NCBI GenBank assembly: GCA_028023455.1
Contig: JAQFVV010006246.1
Coordinates: 2,721,501 to 2,785,500 of the forward strand
Reading direction: 5' to 3'
Source: Epiperipatus broadwayi
Taxonomy: Eukaryota > Onychophora > Udeonychophora > Euonychophora > Peripatidae
DNA length: 64,000 nucleotides
Part shown: positions 12,940 to 27,664 of the stretch, in pieces
Layout of the letters: each line of letters begins with the position of its first letter
How positions within the stretch are numbered: the stretch's first letter is position 1
Translations under genes and position numbers: made by a program
Notes under the pieces: generated by a model
What the model was told of the DNA's origin: nothing
What the model saw: the letters and a program-made list of their open reading frames with translations, nothing else
Database searches by the model: none

Positions 12940-14506
12940 CACCTGGGTCTCATTTTATGTAGTAGATAGGTGCACAAAAGAAATCACTCAAAAATAGACT
13001 TACCTTAAAAAATGGGGGATAGGTACTGTCATTTTTCAAATATCGCATAAAAGCAAAGCAATAACGTAAAATTGCTTTAAAATTCACATAAAAAAAATAT
13101 AAGAAAATAAAATATGACTAATAAAAAATTTCAAATTTGAAAAAAATTGATACAAGACAAACTTTTTTTATTAACTACAGTTTAATTTTATTCAAAACAA
13201 TATTTTTATGCATAATTTACATATTTTTCATACATGTATGGTGTTTTAATCATCATCGCTATTTGAGACATCAGATTCATCATGTGATATGATATACTGT
13301 GGCTTCTTAAACGAAGTCAAGAATATCTCAGCAATTATGCCCAGATAAATCTGTTAGCCACTTTATTTTCCATTCCCCACTCTAAGTTTCCTCATATTTT
13401 GCTCCATCCCATTTCCACAATATAATCATTGGCAACTCACAAGAGGAAATACAACTAGCACCAACTTCATTTTTTTAAATTGGTCTTATAATAGATTCAC
13501 CCAAACTAAAACCTTTTCCAATCGCTGTTGATCCTTCCCATTTCGCTAAGCAATCTAAAATTGAAATTTTTGTTTCCAAAGAAATTCATTTTCTTGGGTA
13601 TTTTTTCTCTCCATTAGGGTAAACTAAAAGTTTAAAATAAGAATAAGAACTTAGACTTACGATAATAAAAAGACACCAACTCACCACTGTTGGGTAAAAT
13701 TTAATTAAAACTAACAATTAAAAATTAAATTCTTATTTTTGTCTTTAATTTTTAATTGTTTAAAAATCAAATTTCATCATTTCAGATCACATTACGTAAT
13801 TTTTAAATTGTTAATTACAATTAAAAATCAGATTTTAATTGTCAAATTTAATTGTGCCCATTGCTGTTACTCATCTTTTAAAAATAAACTCATGGACACT
13901 AAATGATTAATTTATTACTCTTTTTTTTAAAAAAGCAAAATAGAACGTGATTTAAAATGCAAAAATGACATACATAGTATAGGCATCTATAATGTTTGAG
14001 CAGAGTTACATTAAATCTTGTAAAATTTATTACTTGTTGACATTAAATGATAATTGATTATGTACTCTTTTTTTAAAAATCAAAAATAGAATGTGATTTA
14101 AAATGCAAAAACAACAACAAGCATAGTATAGGCATATATAATGTTTGAACAGATTTACATTATAATCTTGGAAAATTTAATGTGTGTATATAAAATGGGG
14201 AAATCCTGATTTTAAGTGGATTATGAACTTCTTTATTGCATAAAATGTATTACAGTACTATTATAAAGTGCTGAAAATATTGAAATTATTAGATGAAAGT
14301 CAAACTCCGATAATGCGCTATTACTTTAAATATGATGTGAGTGCGCGGAATTTATAATATTTAAATTAATAGCATATTATCAGAGCTTATCTAATAATTT
14401 TTATCGCATAAAAGAAAACTGCATATAAAAATATTAAAAAGAAACATGAATTGCATAACTTCAAAATCGCATTAAATAAATCCATATAAAATGAGACCCG
14501 AGTTTG
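12940..14506. mobile_element. TIR element, CACCTGGGTC family, long copy
   Basis: The left end reads cacctgggtctcattttatg and the right end is a diverged inverted version (catataaaatgagacccgag). TA dinucleotides flank both ends within a TATATA context. A second member at 39059-40013 has the same termini and shares internal segments, such as one resembling 'aaaattgatacaagacaaac' and a stretch near the right end ('gataatgcgctatt'-like). This copy is about 600 bp longer, partly because it contains a LINE 3' fragment at about 13270-13450. No transposase is readable, so it is non-autonomous. A TA target site suggests a Tc1/mariner-like mobiliser, but the termini alone do not prove the superfamily. 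Confidence 0.8.
13270..13450 (-). pseudogene. LINE 3'-end fragment inside the TIR element
   Basis: Closely matches the 3' (low-coordinate) end of the LINE at 22270-23610. Shared strings include 'gatatactgtggcttct', 'aagtcaagaatatctcagca', 'gttagccactttattttcca' and 'tcccatttccacaa'. It covers only the C-terminal end and 3' UTR. It is absent from the sister TIR element at 39059-40013, so it was inserted into, or picked up by, this copy. Confidence 0.8.
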
Positions 14507-16056
14507 TATATATATTGTATAATGTTTTTCACCTTCTAGCAGGCCTTCTTTTACACACTATAAAGTAAAATTTAATCAAGCTATGGAGAAGAAAAATATC
14601 TTGTTCATATTTCCAAAAACATAGCTATATTTCCTGATTAAATGGCCTACTAATTATTATGATGTATGCTGCCAGTGGAATCAGTTTTTTATTTATTTCA
14701 ACATCACCAGAATTCTACTAGAATTTGCTGACCCATTTCATTGCATCACATATCATAAATTAAGAAAGAAAATTACTAAAAATAATATTGATATTTTGAT
14801 TCTTTGTTATTTTAAAGTTTGTTAATGAAATTTTCTGGGGCTTAAATAATCACCATATGGGCAAAGGTAATTGATATATTCATATCTTACTGCTAAAATA
14901 AATAACTAAAATTAATAATGTACAGATGAAAGTTGTATAACAGGCAAATATTTTATTATACAATTAAAATATTTAATGATAAATTATTATTATTAATTAG
15001 AAAGGACATGCACACTAATCCAGGTAATCACATTACATAATTAACACAGTTCATTCTTTTCTGTTCTCTCTTTATAAAACCAATCCATGGACCAAAATGT
15101 ATCATAAATCAGGGAATGTCTCTATCAGGATTATATTATAAACTTATAAATTGAAAATAGTTCATTAATCACAATCAGGATATGAATAGTTTAGCTTACT
15201 GCTAACTTTGTGTAGATTTGTGGATCCCAAATTCATTGAAATTTAATTCATTTTTCATATTGGCAAGCTCTTCATTTTGAAAGATAGTGTCCACAATGCT
15301 TCATTCCCATCCTTGCATGGAGGCTGCATTCAGCAAGTGAGAAGTATTCCAGTGCATTTTACTACCCCAGTTCATTCTCCGGAAACCTTCAACTTCAAAC
15401 CTCAAGACCATACAACAACAAACAGAAGACCTAGATTGAAGTTGTCTTCCTCTTTTTATATCATGATCCAGTTTTGGAGATTTTGCACATATTATTGCTA
15501 ACACAATACATAAGTGGATAATCTTATACACTCATCTTTCTTTTTCTGTTACAAAGTTCTTTTTACAAATTCTTTCTGCCATTTTTAATTAGATTTAAAA
15601 ATTACTTGTGGAATTCTTTTTGTTTATCTGGATTAGTAATTTGCATACCTATTTTATTCTTTCCTTGTTCAACTTTTATTAAATTACAGAGATAAATATG
15701 AAACAAAAAATTAACTTTCATTGTATATTTTAAAAAAAAAAAATTATACTGATTTAAAAAAAAAATGCAATTGGGTCTTTTAAAGATTTTTAAATTTTAC
15801 TTTGTTTTTTTTTTAAAGCTTTTTTTAAATATTACAAAATGTCAATATATTAGTATTATGTATAAATGAACAGTACAATATATATTATTATTTTTTACAG
15901 TGTTTCACAATACTCTTTTTTTCATTATCTGGTATTCTTTTGTTATATAAAAAAATAGTTTATTGCAACTTTCTTTTTACTTTGATGTTAATGAAATAAA
16001 TGCACATTATATATATATATATATTGTAAAGGGATGGGGGTATCAAAGTGAAAGAA
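14507..16056. other. AT-rich non-coding DNA, no gene recognised
   Basis: A less AT-rich patch at about 15270-15530 has open frames on both strands. The minus one starts MYKIIHLCIVLAIICAK, which looks like a short hydrophobic leader, but it has no family resemblance and stops after 76 codons. I treat it as chance. The stretch ends in a (TA)n tract followed by TGTAAAGGG at about 16025. Confidence 0.45.
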
Positions 16057-19010
16057 ACCTGGGGTGATGGGAAATCATCATCACCACTGTCAATACAAAA
16101 TGAAATAATCAATAATTTACAAAGTATATATAAGTATAAAATATTTAAGAGGAGACTGAGATCAAGAGATCTCTGAGATCATCATTGAGAGAACAGCAGA
16201 GCAACTATAAATCCAGTAGCATGATAATTTAAAAAATAAGTACAAGTAGACACTCAAGAGAAATAACCATCCATATCATCATCATCATGAATGATCCACA
16301 ATGAAATATAACAAAATCTACAGTCAACCTTGTAACTGTATTGAAAATGGGTCTTTTTTAGACCAGGCTAACTATTGAGCCTTTTTCACTTTGTGCAATT
16401 ATTTAAACATAACTTGGATGCACCAGCTTAGTGCCCATCCATTAAAATACACAATAATCAGAATACATAACTAGAAAAATCTAAACAATAATGCTGGGGC
16501 ATTAAAACATGCTGATCATCATCAATGCTCAGGCCACTTGTACTGGCCAACTATAAACTTAACTTTTAATAAAATAAAAGATAGTACATGGGCTTTAAAG
16601 AGTATTCTCTTTTACACCAACCAGGATGATGATTGATCATCTCTGGATGCCCATAAGCACTAAATACACATCCCCATTTATCTGTGCACGAATCTAGCTC
16701 AGAGAACACAAGCTCTTACTGTATGTGACCAAGAGATGATGAAAACAATTTTTAACAATTAAATACAAGTTTATTAATAACAAAAAAATAAATGATATTT
16801 AAGGTCTTATAAGGGTTCTGATTTTGAAAAATATTCAATAATAAAAGTCATTACACTGTAATTTACAATATTACTACAAAATTCAAGTTATCACATTGAC
16901 TGCATTATTTTTAATGGGTATCTATAAACACATACATATATCTGTACACAGATGTGCATTTTATAATACATGATGAAGACATTTCAGTTAAACATAAAAT
17001 AATTATTACATTTGTGATTTACATAATTACTAGTCAAAATTCAAATTGTTACATAGATTTATATATATGTGCACACAGACGTGATTTCTAATATACAATT
17101 AATATTAAAAAATGAATTGACATTTAATAAAAAAAAAATATTAAAATTTTACATATATGAGTCTGCGTGAAAATATGCACACTGACTTTTATCTATTTCA
17201 ACTTGTTACAATAATATTATATTTTTTCATAATTAATTCATTTGGAAAACACATAAATTTCACACATATAACATAGATATAATTTACAATTTAGTTTCAG
17301 TTTATAAGTACTCTTTTTTTTTAAAAAAAAAAAAAAAGTACAGTCAATTTTTGATAGTTGTTTGTTGATTAATTATCAACATTTTTTTTAAAATTAAATT
17401 ATTGAATCATCAATTTTTTACTTTTTTTTTCAATAAACAAAAGGTAAAATCATTTTATAGAATTAAGAAAATATAAATTTCAAAATGTCTTTCTGCTTGA
17501 TTAGTTAATGCTGATGAAGTAGGCAAGGTTAGAGAGGAAAAGTGAATATGTAAACTGCAGCTCTTCATGCCATGATAAGTAGGTAGTCAAGCATGGATTA
17601 AGTACACAATGTTCCATGATCTCACAAGAAAATACCTCATTTTTAAGCACTGCTCCTTCTAAGTACCTAGACAGATCATCCACAAGAAATAATATCCAGA
17701 AAAAAATATCAGGCACTGAGCCAGCCCTGCTCATCTCTTGTGAGTCTTAGGGTCTTTAGATGAGGTCTATTCATGAGACCAATGCCTATTCATGAGGCCT
17801 ACATATACACTGCTGGACTATCCTGGGAGCTCAATATCTAGGTCTAGACAGTGCTGAGCATATACTTCATAGCACCATGAACCCACCACATCCAAACAGC
17901 CCTGCTCAACTATACACCCACCATAAACATAAAAAGTACAGATTCATGTATCACTTTTAAAATGTCATTTTACTAAAGAAACTATTTAAAATTTCATTAT
18001 TATATATAACTCTACTCACCACAGCTGTATATATGTTTATCTGGGTTTCTCTGCCTTTAGATAGTCAGCATCTGTATAATTATTTATTTAGCAAGCTGAT
18101 TCTTTTGGTCCATTAGAAATATATAATCCGTGTTTGTTATCATCAGGTAAAAGTATGCAATCCATGTAAACTCTTGATCTGTAGTTGGTTACTTTCTATC
18201 TAGGATTATTCCAGCCCAGCAGCTGTCTTGGTTTGATATATTTTAGGAAAGCAGCCATCCTCCACATTTAAGGCTATGAATTTCTACACAAAAAGTGGGT
18301 CATTTTTTCTCCATGTAAATTTCAAACGCCTGCAAGGAAATATTAGCAGTTCCTGAATCTACTGTCATGCCTTCAGCTACTTCAGTTTATTATAACTATT
18401 CTGCCAACTCTTTACTACAGTCAACAACAAACTGCAACTATCCATTTTGGTCAGCTAATTTCTGCCACTTACTCAAAATTTTTAGTAGCCAAGCTGTTCT
18501 GTTTAGCTCTTACAAAAAAACTACAATTCAGACTGTTCTTTTTAAAAACCATTATCCAGACTGGAGCTAATTTTGTTATCAGCCCTTTTATAAAATCATC
18601 TAAGGTGATAACAACACCTTCACTGAAAACAGAGTTTTTATTATTATCTTTCTAATCCTCTTAAAAAAACATATACATGTTTTTACTTAGGGGATTTCTA
18701 ATAGATAAAAATTTCCTTTAATTAATTAAAAAATTTCAAAAATAAGCATGGTGTTTTTACATTTCAAAATTAGAATTACAATTAATATTTATCAGACCTT
18801 TTTAAAATATTTAATTTTACAATAAAATATTATTTTAAACCCAGAGTTATTTAATCCTTTACTTATCATTATTTTATTTTAGGAAATATAGAAAAATATC
18901 TACAAAAATTTATTCTATGTTTATTTCTACTTTTATTTTACATATATATTTATGCACACACACTATATTAGTATATGCTATGTAAGCCAACTGGTGACAT
19001 TATATATATA
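16057..19010. repeat. Long non-coding repeat, copy A
   Basis: First of three collinear same-orientation copies. It begins near cctggggtgatggg and carries landmarks shared with the copies at 25299 and 31211: a 'gaccaggctaac...gcaccagctta' segment (about 16360-16430), a 'gatgcccataagcac' segment (about 16645), a 'caagctgattc...ggtcca' segment (about 18092) and an ending with gcacacacacta at about 18953. It lacks the insertions found in B and C, so it serves as a reference for empty sites. It has an extra stretch at about 17480-17960 not obvious in B, containing a minus-strand frame with no recognisable domain. Function and class are unknown. Confidence 0.75.
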
Positions 19011-19753
19011 TGCTTAAAATATTAAAACAGTTTATATGCAATTAGCATAAGTTTTTGAATGGGCTCAATTTGTTATGCAGGCTAATTTGGCTAGTCTGAC
19101 TGGATTGTAAACTACCTTTCAATATTACTGTTTTCAGTATTTGCAACCATATTGTGAAAAATGCAATTTATAGTTGAGATATTTATTTATGACTTTATTA
19201 TTCTAATTTGTAATAGGACTTCATCCTGATTTGCTTTTAGCTATTATAACCTAAGGTGATATCACATTTAATTTTTTATTTTGTGTATTCAGTGTAATAT
19301 TATTTAAAGATTAAGTGACACTTCAGTATCTATCAGTATTTTCATTTTTTTTAGTTAGAAATTTTTATAAACTGTATGAAACAGTCATAGTTTATAGTTA
19401 CAAGCACCCTGTTTTTTATTATTTAGGAATTAAATTTTTATTTTTTTTCCATTGCCATATTTTATAAATTAGAGGTTTAATTTTGCTGAGATTTTCTAAG
19501 TCAAAATGTTAGTAATATATATATTGCCAAACTTCAAAACCTAATATTACATTAATTTAAATCAGATATTATTTTTAGGGGTGGGTTTTACTTTCATGTT
19601 TGAAATAATTTTCATAAGGTGTAAAATTTTTATTCTTATCTTTAATGTTGTGAATTACTACTTTACTTAATGTTTAAAAATCATCATAATATAATGACAA
19701 TGACAATATTATTTTACTGACTCATTTTGAAAAAATATTAATTCATTAAAATA

Positions 19754-20151
19754 GTTAAGTAATATTTACTAATGCTGTAACCTTAGGAATAAGCGTCTGA
19801 AAAATTCGAAGGTAGGGACCTCTACAGGTCTTAAACACAAGCTTATGCTATGAAGAAAAGAGGGAATCCTTCTTTACTTCAACCATCTTTTTATATATGA
19901 ATAGGTGAAGCTGAAGTGGTTAGATCTAAGAGTGTGAAGCTATTCAATACTTCACTAATTAAGTCCACAATTCTTATAATACATTAATACTCATGAAATC
20001 TTACGATTTACTATGAGTCAATGGAAAGATCTTATAGTAAGAAATCTATTACGATAATTAAAGTTGTAATTATAAATTTTATTAAATGCACATTATTATA
20101 TTAAGTAATATTTACTAAGGCTGTGTAACCTTAGGAATAAGCGTCTGAAAT
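19754..20151. repeat. Direct repeats 348 bp apart, next to the CUB exon
   Basis: The string taaccttaggaataagcgtc (followed by tgaaa), together with a preceding taagtaatatttactaa-like stretch, occurs at about 19754-19802 and again at about 20102-20151. The intervening DNA includes a small hairpin (gacctctacaggtc, about 19817-19830). This could be a tandem duplication, or an insertion of about 350 bp with an unusually long flanking repeat. It lies less than 100 bp upstream of the 20245 splice acceptor. Confidence 0.8.
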
Positions 20152-20244
20152 ATATCAGTCTATAGCTTGTAATTCTCTATTGTTTAATGAATATCACAAT
20201 ATAAACATGAATATTATTTAATATATATAATATGTTTTTTACAG

Positions 20245-20388
20245 CCTGTGGAGGTATATTTTATGAAGAATCAGGTGTAATTACTACTTCAACAGATTGG
20301 TTTATAAGTCTGCCCTTTTGCAATTATACTATTATTGGACCACCTGGGAAATATATTCAGATAAAATTCCAACGTTTTGAATTAATCA
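20245..20388 (+). CDS. CUB-domain gene, exon with N-terminal half of the domain
   Basis: A 144 bp internal exon, bounded by an acceptor (tgttttttacag, ending at 20244) and a donor (gtgagt at 20389). It begins and ends in phase 1. The peptide has the first-half pattern of a CUB domain: CGGIFYEESGVITT near the start, then FCNYTIIGPPGKYIQIKF and a terminal F-E-L-I. This supplies cysteines 1 and 2, with CNY in place of the usual CxW. CUB domains are extracellular beta-sandwich modules in secreted or membrane proteins, used for protein or glycan binding and often calcium-dependent. The rest of the domain is in the exon at 50541, whose matching phase and register strongly support joining. No upstream signal-peptide or other domain exon was found, so full architecture is unknown. 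An ATG at 20232 lies in the intron's polypyrimidine/acceptor region and is unlikely to be a start. Confidence 0.85.
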
Positions 20389-20989
20389 GTGAGTTTAATT
20401 GTTGTAATTACTAGCAATCTTTACTTATTTTAATATTAGTATCAATATTATTTTTGATGTTTTGTTGGTTACTTCATTTATTATATTTCTTTTTGAAATA
20501 GCTCAGGAAACATTGCAAAGTTATCCTTTTTTAAATCATTCTTGAAAACAAAACAGATTAATGTATATTATTTTAATCAATTTGCTTTGTTCACTATCCA
20601 ACATTAGTACATATATATAGAATAATTTAATAAATTTATATTAATACAAATATTGTACTACAAAGCTTTATTACATATACTTTAAACCTACTTATTTAAC
20701 ATTAGTTGTAGATGACAATGGTTGATATCTTATTTTAATAAATTCATATATGAATAAATTTAATTATAACTTTTTTATAGTTTAAATATAGACATAATTG
20801 ATGTAAAAGTACTGAAAATCCCAGCAAACTTTATATAAACTTTAATATAAACTATAAAATGAGTTTGAACTCACTAGATAATCAAAGAGCTCATTCTATG
20901 CATTTATTGAAGATTAATTTACATATAGCTTGGTGGTGGGATGTTTTAGTACTGCTGCATTAATTATATAAATAGTATAATGGATGGGA
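20389..20989. other. Start of the 30 kb CUB intron
   Basis: Begins with a consensus donor gtgagt. AT-rich and without recognisable element boundaries until about 20990. The intron runs to the acceptor acttttttag at 50540. Confidence 0.7.
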
Positions 20990-22030
20990 AAATAACCTGT
21001 GGACTGTGATACTATGAAGATGTAGCAATCTAAAAACTATGACTCAATGTGCCTCGATTTATTGCCCCTGGTGACATGGTCTGCAGAATTCTACCAGGCT
21101 TGGAAAGGGAAAAGGCTGCATCTAACTATGGTTGGACTTCGGGTAGGATGCTGATGAAAAGCTGATAAAATGCTTAACCAATGATTGCACACACCTTTAA
21201 TTGACTAGCTATATCCCTATTTAATAATATCAAATGCAATTTAGGTTAGTTCATGCACTTTCACCCTTTTCCGATTTTGTTATGCCATAATATTCGAGCC
21301 CAGAGAGAATATTGCTTTCGACTCCTTTAACAGGTATAAACAGATATACAAAGCAACTTCAACACCTCTGTATAGGTTACAACTAACATTTATTATATTT
21401 GTTTTACTATATGACAAGAAAATAGAAGTGTGCGCATGCATAATTGTTTGTTAACTGTGGGATGTCAGTACAACTCAATAAAACAGAGATCAGAATAATA
21501 TAAACTCTTTAACATTTATTGACAATGATAAATAACATTAACATAAACTATAACAACAATAGTAATGATAAAAAATATATATATACATGTGTCACATGTG
21601 AGCTTCTACCATTCTATTAGCTAATAATTCTCTAGATCCATCCCTTTTATCCCATAGTAGAAATCCATCTAGGACACTCATTATTTACAAATCATGACTT
21701 ATCCAAGAAAAATAAACAATAATTTAAACTGATTGTGATGCTGGCTAACTAAATTAAACAATTACTGATTACCACAAAGCAGTCTATTTAATTTAAGTCT
21801 TCTCCCAATTTATATGTATATGATAGGTATAGAAATTAACACTAGTTGATTAGTCAATCACACTGAAAAATATATATAAGAGTTAATCAACAAAATAAAA
21901 TGTATAAGATGTATTCTGTATCAAGTGTTGCAATTTAATCTGTAAAATAAATGTAGAGAATCTTACCTTACTATTTACATGGATAACCTGATGTGAAGCA
22001 GGTGGGTTGACCTGGATTTTGTTTACAATA
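20990..22030. repeat. Second interspersed repeat family, copy 1
   Basis: Related in order and orientation to 34790-35600. Shared blocks include ggaaaaggctgcatctaact / agaagctcacatttaact, a 'ggtaggatgctg' / 'agtaggatgctg' motif, 'tttaattgactagc' / 'tttaatagactagc', 'aaatgcaatttaggt' / 'acatgcaatttaagt', and attcga(g/a)c(c/t)ca followed by a tcgactc string. Divergence is high. No coding capacity is evident. Its class is unknown; the cag/gtataaac-like and TATA-rich middle could be an old LTR, but I cannot define ends. Confidence 0.65.
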
Positions 22031-22269
22031 AAATAGAAAAATAACTAAGTGAATCACCCCCCATTTCTTCTTTGCTAATGCAGAAAAATGAGGTTTCTAG
22101 CATCAGAGTGTGAAAATACAACATAGATAAAAAATATCAAACAAAAATTTACAACATTAATTTCTTGATTAAAATAATAGTTGGGACAAAGTCCATAAAA
22201 TTATCCTAATAGAAGTAATAGTTGATGGTTAGGCGTGTTATTCTCCAACAGCAATTTGACTCAGAAAAT

Positions 22270-23615
22270 CATTTTCCTTAGCATGTGATGTGATATACTG
22301 TGGCTTCTCCTTAAATGAAGTCAAGAATATCTCAGCAATTTTGCCCAGATAAATGTGTTAGCCACTTTATTTTCCATTCCCCACTCTAAGTTTTTCCATA
22401 CTTTGCTCTATCCCATTTCCACAACATGATCTTTGTCAACTCTATGGCCTTTATATCTAAATCCCTCTTATCTTTTCCCAAACCTAGCATAAAAACCAAT
22501 AATTCACTTTCTGTATAATCACTTTTTTCATATTTATTCTTCCATAACTTTATTATATGTACCCTTTCTGTTTTCAAGCATTTACATTCAATTAACAAAT
22601 GCCTAATATTTTCTTTTTCCTTACATAATTTACAAAATAAATCACCCATATTTTTCCATTTACATGTATATTCTCTTGTTGCTAAAGATCTTGTTTGAGT
22701 CTTAAACAATAAACTACTTTCCTTACTATTATCGTATATTAACTCACACCTAATATTATTTCTATATATATTTGAACTCTTTTTACTCTTTATACTATTT
22801 CTCCATCTCTCTAACTCCCTATTCTTTATTCATAAATCTATTCGTTTATCCCATTTTTTACTACTGTAACACTCAACAATCCTCTTAACACAATCATCCC
22901 ATCTTTTGTACAAATATACTGATATAAATTTTTATCCAAATCTTTTGCATACGGCATTACCTGTCTCATCCATCTTGTTATCTGCCCTTTACTCATAACC
23001 CAATTCAATATTATTTTGGCTATTCTTTTATTATCCATAAACTGCAACCTATCAAACGTTTTCATTTTACTTTTTGCATCTCTCATATGAAAACTTTACC
23101 ATCCCATTTCTTCTTGAATTGCCTCCCTTGCTGTCCATACATCTGCATCTAATGCATGTCTTCCTACTTCTCTTTGAACTTTTTCTAAATAATCTGATAC
23201 CCCTTTACTAACACATAATGTATCATTACCATATGTGAACCCTGCTACTGCAAACTCCTTTTCATATAATTCTAGCTACATCATATTTATTATATGAAAA
23301 CACTGTTAATTTCTCTATCAATCTCTTTCTTTTCTTTGCTTCATTTACTAATTTTTTTTCTCCCATTCATTTAAATAATTTTTCTGATTACTTAAAATAA
23401 TTTTCAAATAACTATATCTATTCACCACACTTAATTTCTCCCAATAAAAATTCTACATCTTCTCTTTCTCCAGTATTAACCATCATTATATTTGATTTTT
23501 CTTCACTAAATTTAATCCCATCTCTTTACCCACCCTTGCACATAGCATCAGCATAACTTCCATATCTTCTCTTTTTTCTGCACACAAAAAATATCCGCAA
23601 AAAAAGACCCAACAA
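22270..23615 (-). pseudogene. 5'-truncated LINE, C-terminal RT and zinc-finger region
   Basis: Minus-strand remnant. Near 23595-23606 the frame reads FADI, resembling RT motif C, followed in a shifted frame by KREDMEVMLMLCARVGKEMG and then by EEKSNIMMVNTGERED. The C-terminal open segment (22386-22709) contains a cysteine-histidine cluster, CKWKNMGDLFCKLC then IRHLLIECK. It resembles the C-terminal zinc-knuckle region of several LINE clades (C-x2-C, H, C spacing). Between them a frame at 22838-23086 reads on in the same sense. Stops and frameshifts are frequent. Truncation just upstream of motif C is typical of incomplete target-primed reverse transcription. Fragments of the same 3' end occur at 13270-13450 and 23622-23830. 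Confidence 0.8.
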
Positions 23616-23621
23616 AATATA

Positions 23622-23830
23622 TGTGATGTGATGCACTTTGACTTCTTAAACAGTCAGGAATTTCTCAGCATCTATGCCCAGAGAAACCTGTTAACCACTT
23701 TACCTTCCCTTTCCATTGTACACTCTATGTTTTCCCATAATCTGCTCCATCCCATTTCCACAACATAATCTTTGTCAATTTCATGATCTTCATATCTAAA
23801 TCCCCCTTATCTTTTCTCAAACTTATAGGT
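23622..23830 (-). pseudogene. LINE 3'-end fragment, abutting the longer copy
   Basis: Matches the first roughly 200 bp (3' end on the minus strand) of the neighbouring LINE: shared gatgtgat, 'tttctcagca', 'ttaaccactttacctt'-like, 'ctgctccatcccatttccac' and 'tatctaaatcccccttatct'. It lies directly against the truncated 5' end of 22270-23615 in the same orientation, making a head-to-tail pair. It is heavily 5' truncated. Confidence 0.8.
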
Positions 23831-25298
23831 ACAATGGGGTCCTCTGTAGTTGTGTATAGTAAACACCTCAATCCTGAGCTAATTCACCTTTAAAATTTCA
23901 ATGCTTGTTTACTTTAGGCTGCACACATTTTCTTGTGTGTTTTACAATAAAGTAGAATGAAAATAAAGATTGTATGCAACTGTTAGGAAATGATGTGATT
24001 CACAATAGCATATTTTGCTTTAGCCTATCTTCATCTTAAAGTACCATTAAATAGTTATTTGTAATCATAAATTATGTTAGATAATATAGAAGCACTTTAC
24101 ATATATATAAAGAGTTATTTTATTTTTGCTTCCTATTTTCAGCAGACTTTAATTTTCGTTTTTCTTTTTGAAAAGATTTAAAATACTAAAATTATTGCAA
24201 TAACTTTCAAAACATGATTTAATTACCCCAAAATCTATAAATTATTCTTACTTTTATTTTTCACTTTCTTTCTTCTGAATTTGACAAAATTTAAGATATA
24301 GTATTTGGTTTTAAAAACTTCTATGATTCAAGTAAAAGAAGAAACAAAACTCCATTTTAGCGTTTTAAATTTTAAATTAATTGCTATTTGTAGATCTCCT
24401 GAAACACTTAGATTTTTAACTGCCTATTGTTTAACTGTACTTCATTTATAATAAATAAAAACTAGAATAATAAAATCATAGTTTTATTTTCACAGTTGCT
24501 ATGGCTACCTAACGACCTCAGGTTATCCACAAGTCATCTGACTATAAATTATATTCAATTTTAGATTTAAAACAATTCATTGCAGTTTATTAATCAAATA
24601 GCGCATATATATACAATATTCTTTCCTAAAATATTGGTTGTATTAAATGATTTGTTACAAAATAATAATTTATTGTGAGTTCCTTAATTCACTGTACATA
24701 TATATATGTGTGTGAGTTGTACATGTATATATGTGTTAATAATAAACAAATAATCTCCCCATTATTAATGCAAGTTTCAAAAGGATTGGATTCAATAAAC
24801 AGGCTAATTTTGTTAGAAATATTTGCATTGTAAGCTCCCCCTTACAATGGATATGCAAAAGAATGACTATATGTGTGCATATGTTTGGAAATTCACAAAT
24901 TTATTTATGTAATGTATGTACTTTAGATTTAGAACTCATTTATTTCTGGATGTATATCTCAACATTTTGTCTTGCTTTGCATAAAGTTTATAATTTTTAA
25001 TATCATGCACTATATTTAAAGAAATATTTAATTCTGTTATTGTCGGATGTATGTTTATATACTACCTAAAATCAAAAATGTATTTAATGAAATATGTTAA
25101 TGCAGAATATGTAGTAGTATTGAGATTATTTAATATATTTATATAATAAATGCCTGCCTACAAACTTTGTAAATAAGGGCAAGATTATTTGTAAACTATA
25201 TAAGCATAGTTGCTATTAAAATAGATAAAACACGTGAATTATCACCATCATTATTACTTTTTATTCTTATATTGCAATGATTCAAAGATAGGGCTAAT
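23831..25298. other. AT-rich intronic DNA, no element defined
   Basis: No coding resemblance. Short (TA)n/(TG)n runs occur at about 24698-24735. It ends at the start of repeat copy B. Confidence 0.5.

Positions 25299-27664
<2,366 letters not shown>

Noticed and set aside
15277-15531. Overlapping open frames on both strands, one with a leader-like start
   Set aside because: Short, unrelated to known families and open on both strands, as expected by chance in a less AT-rich patch.
17501-17734. 77-codon minus-strand frame in the extra segment of copy A
   Set aside because: No recognisable motif and no counterpart in copies B or C.
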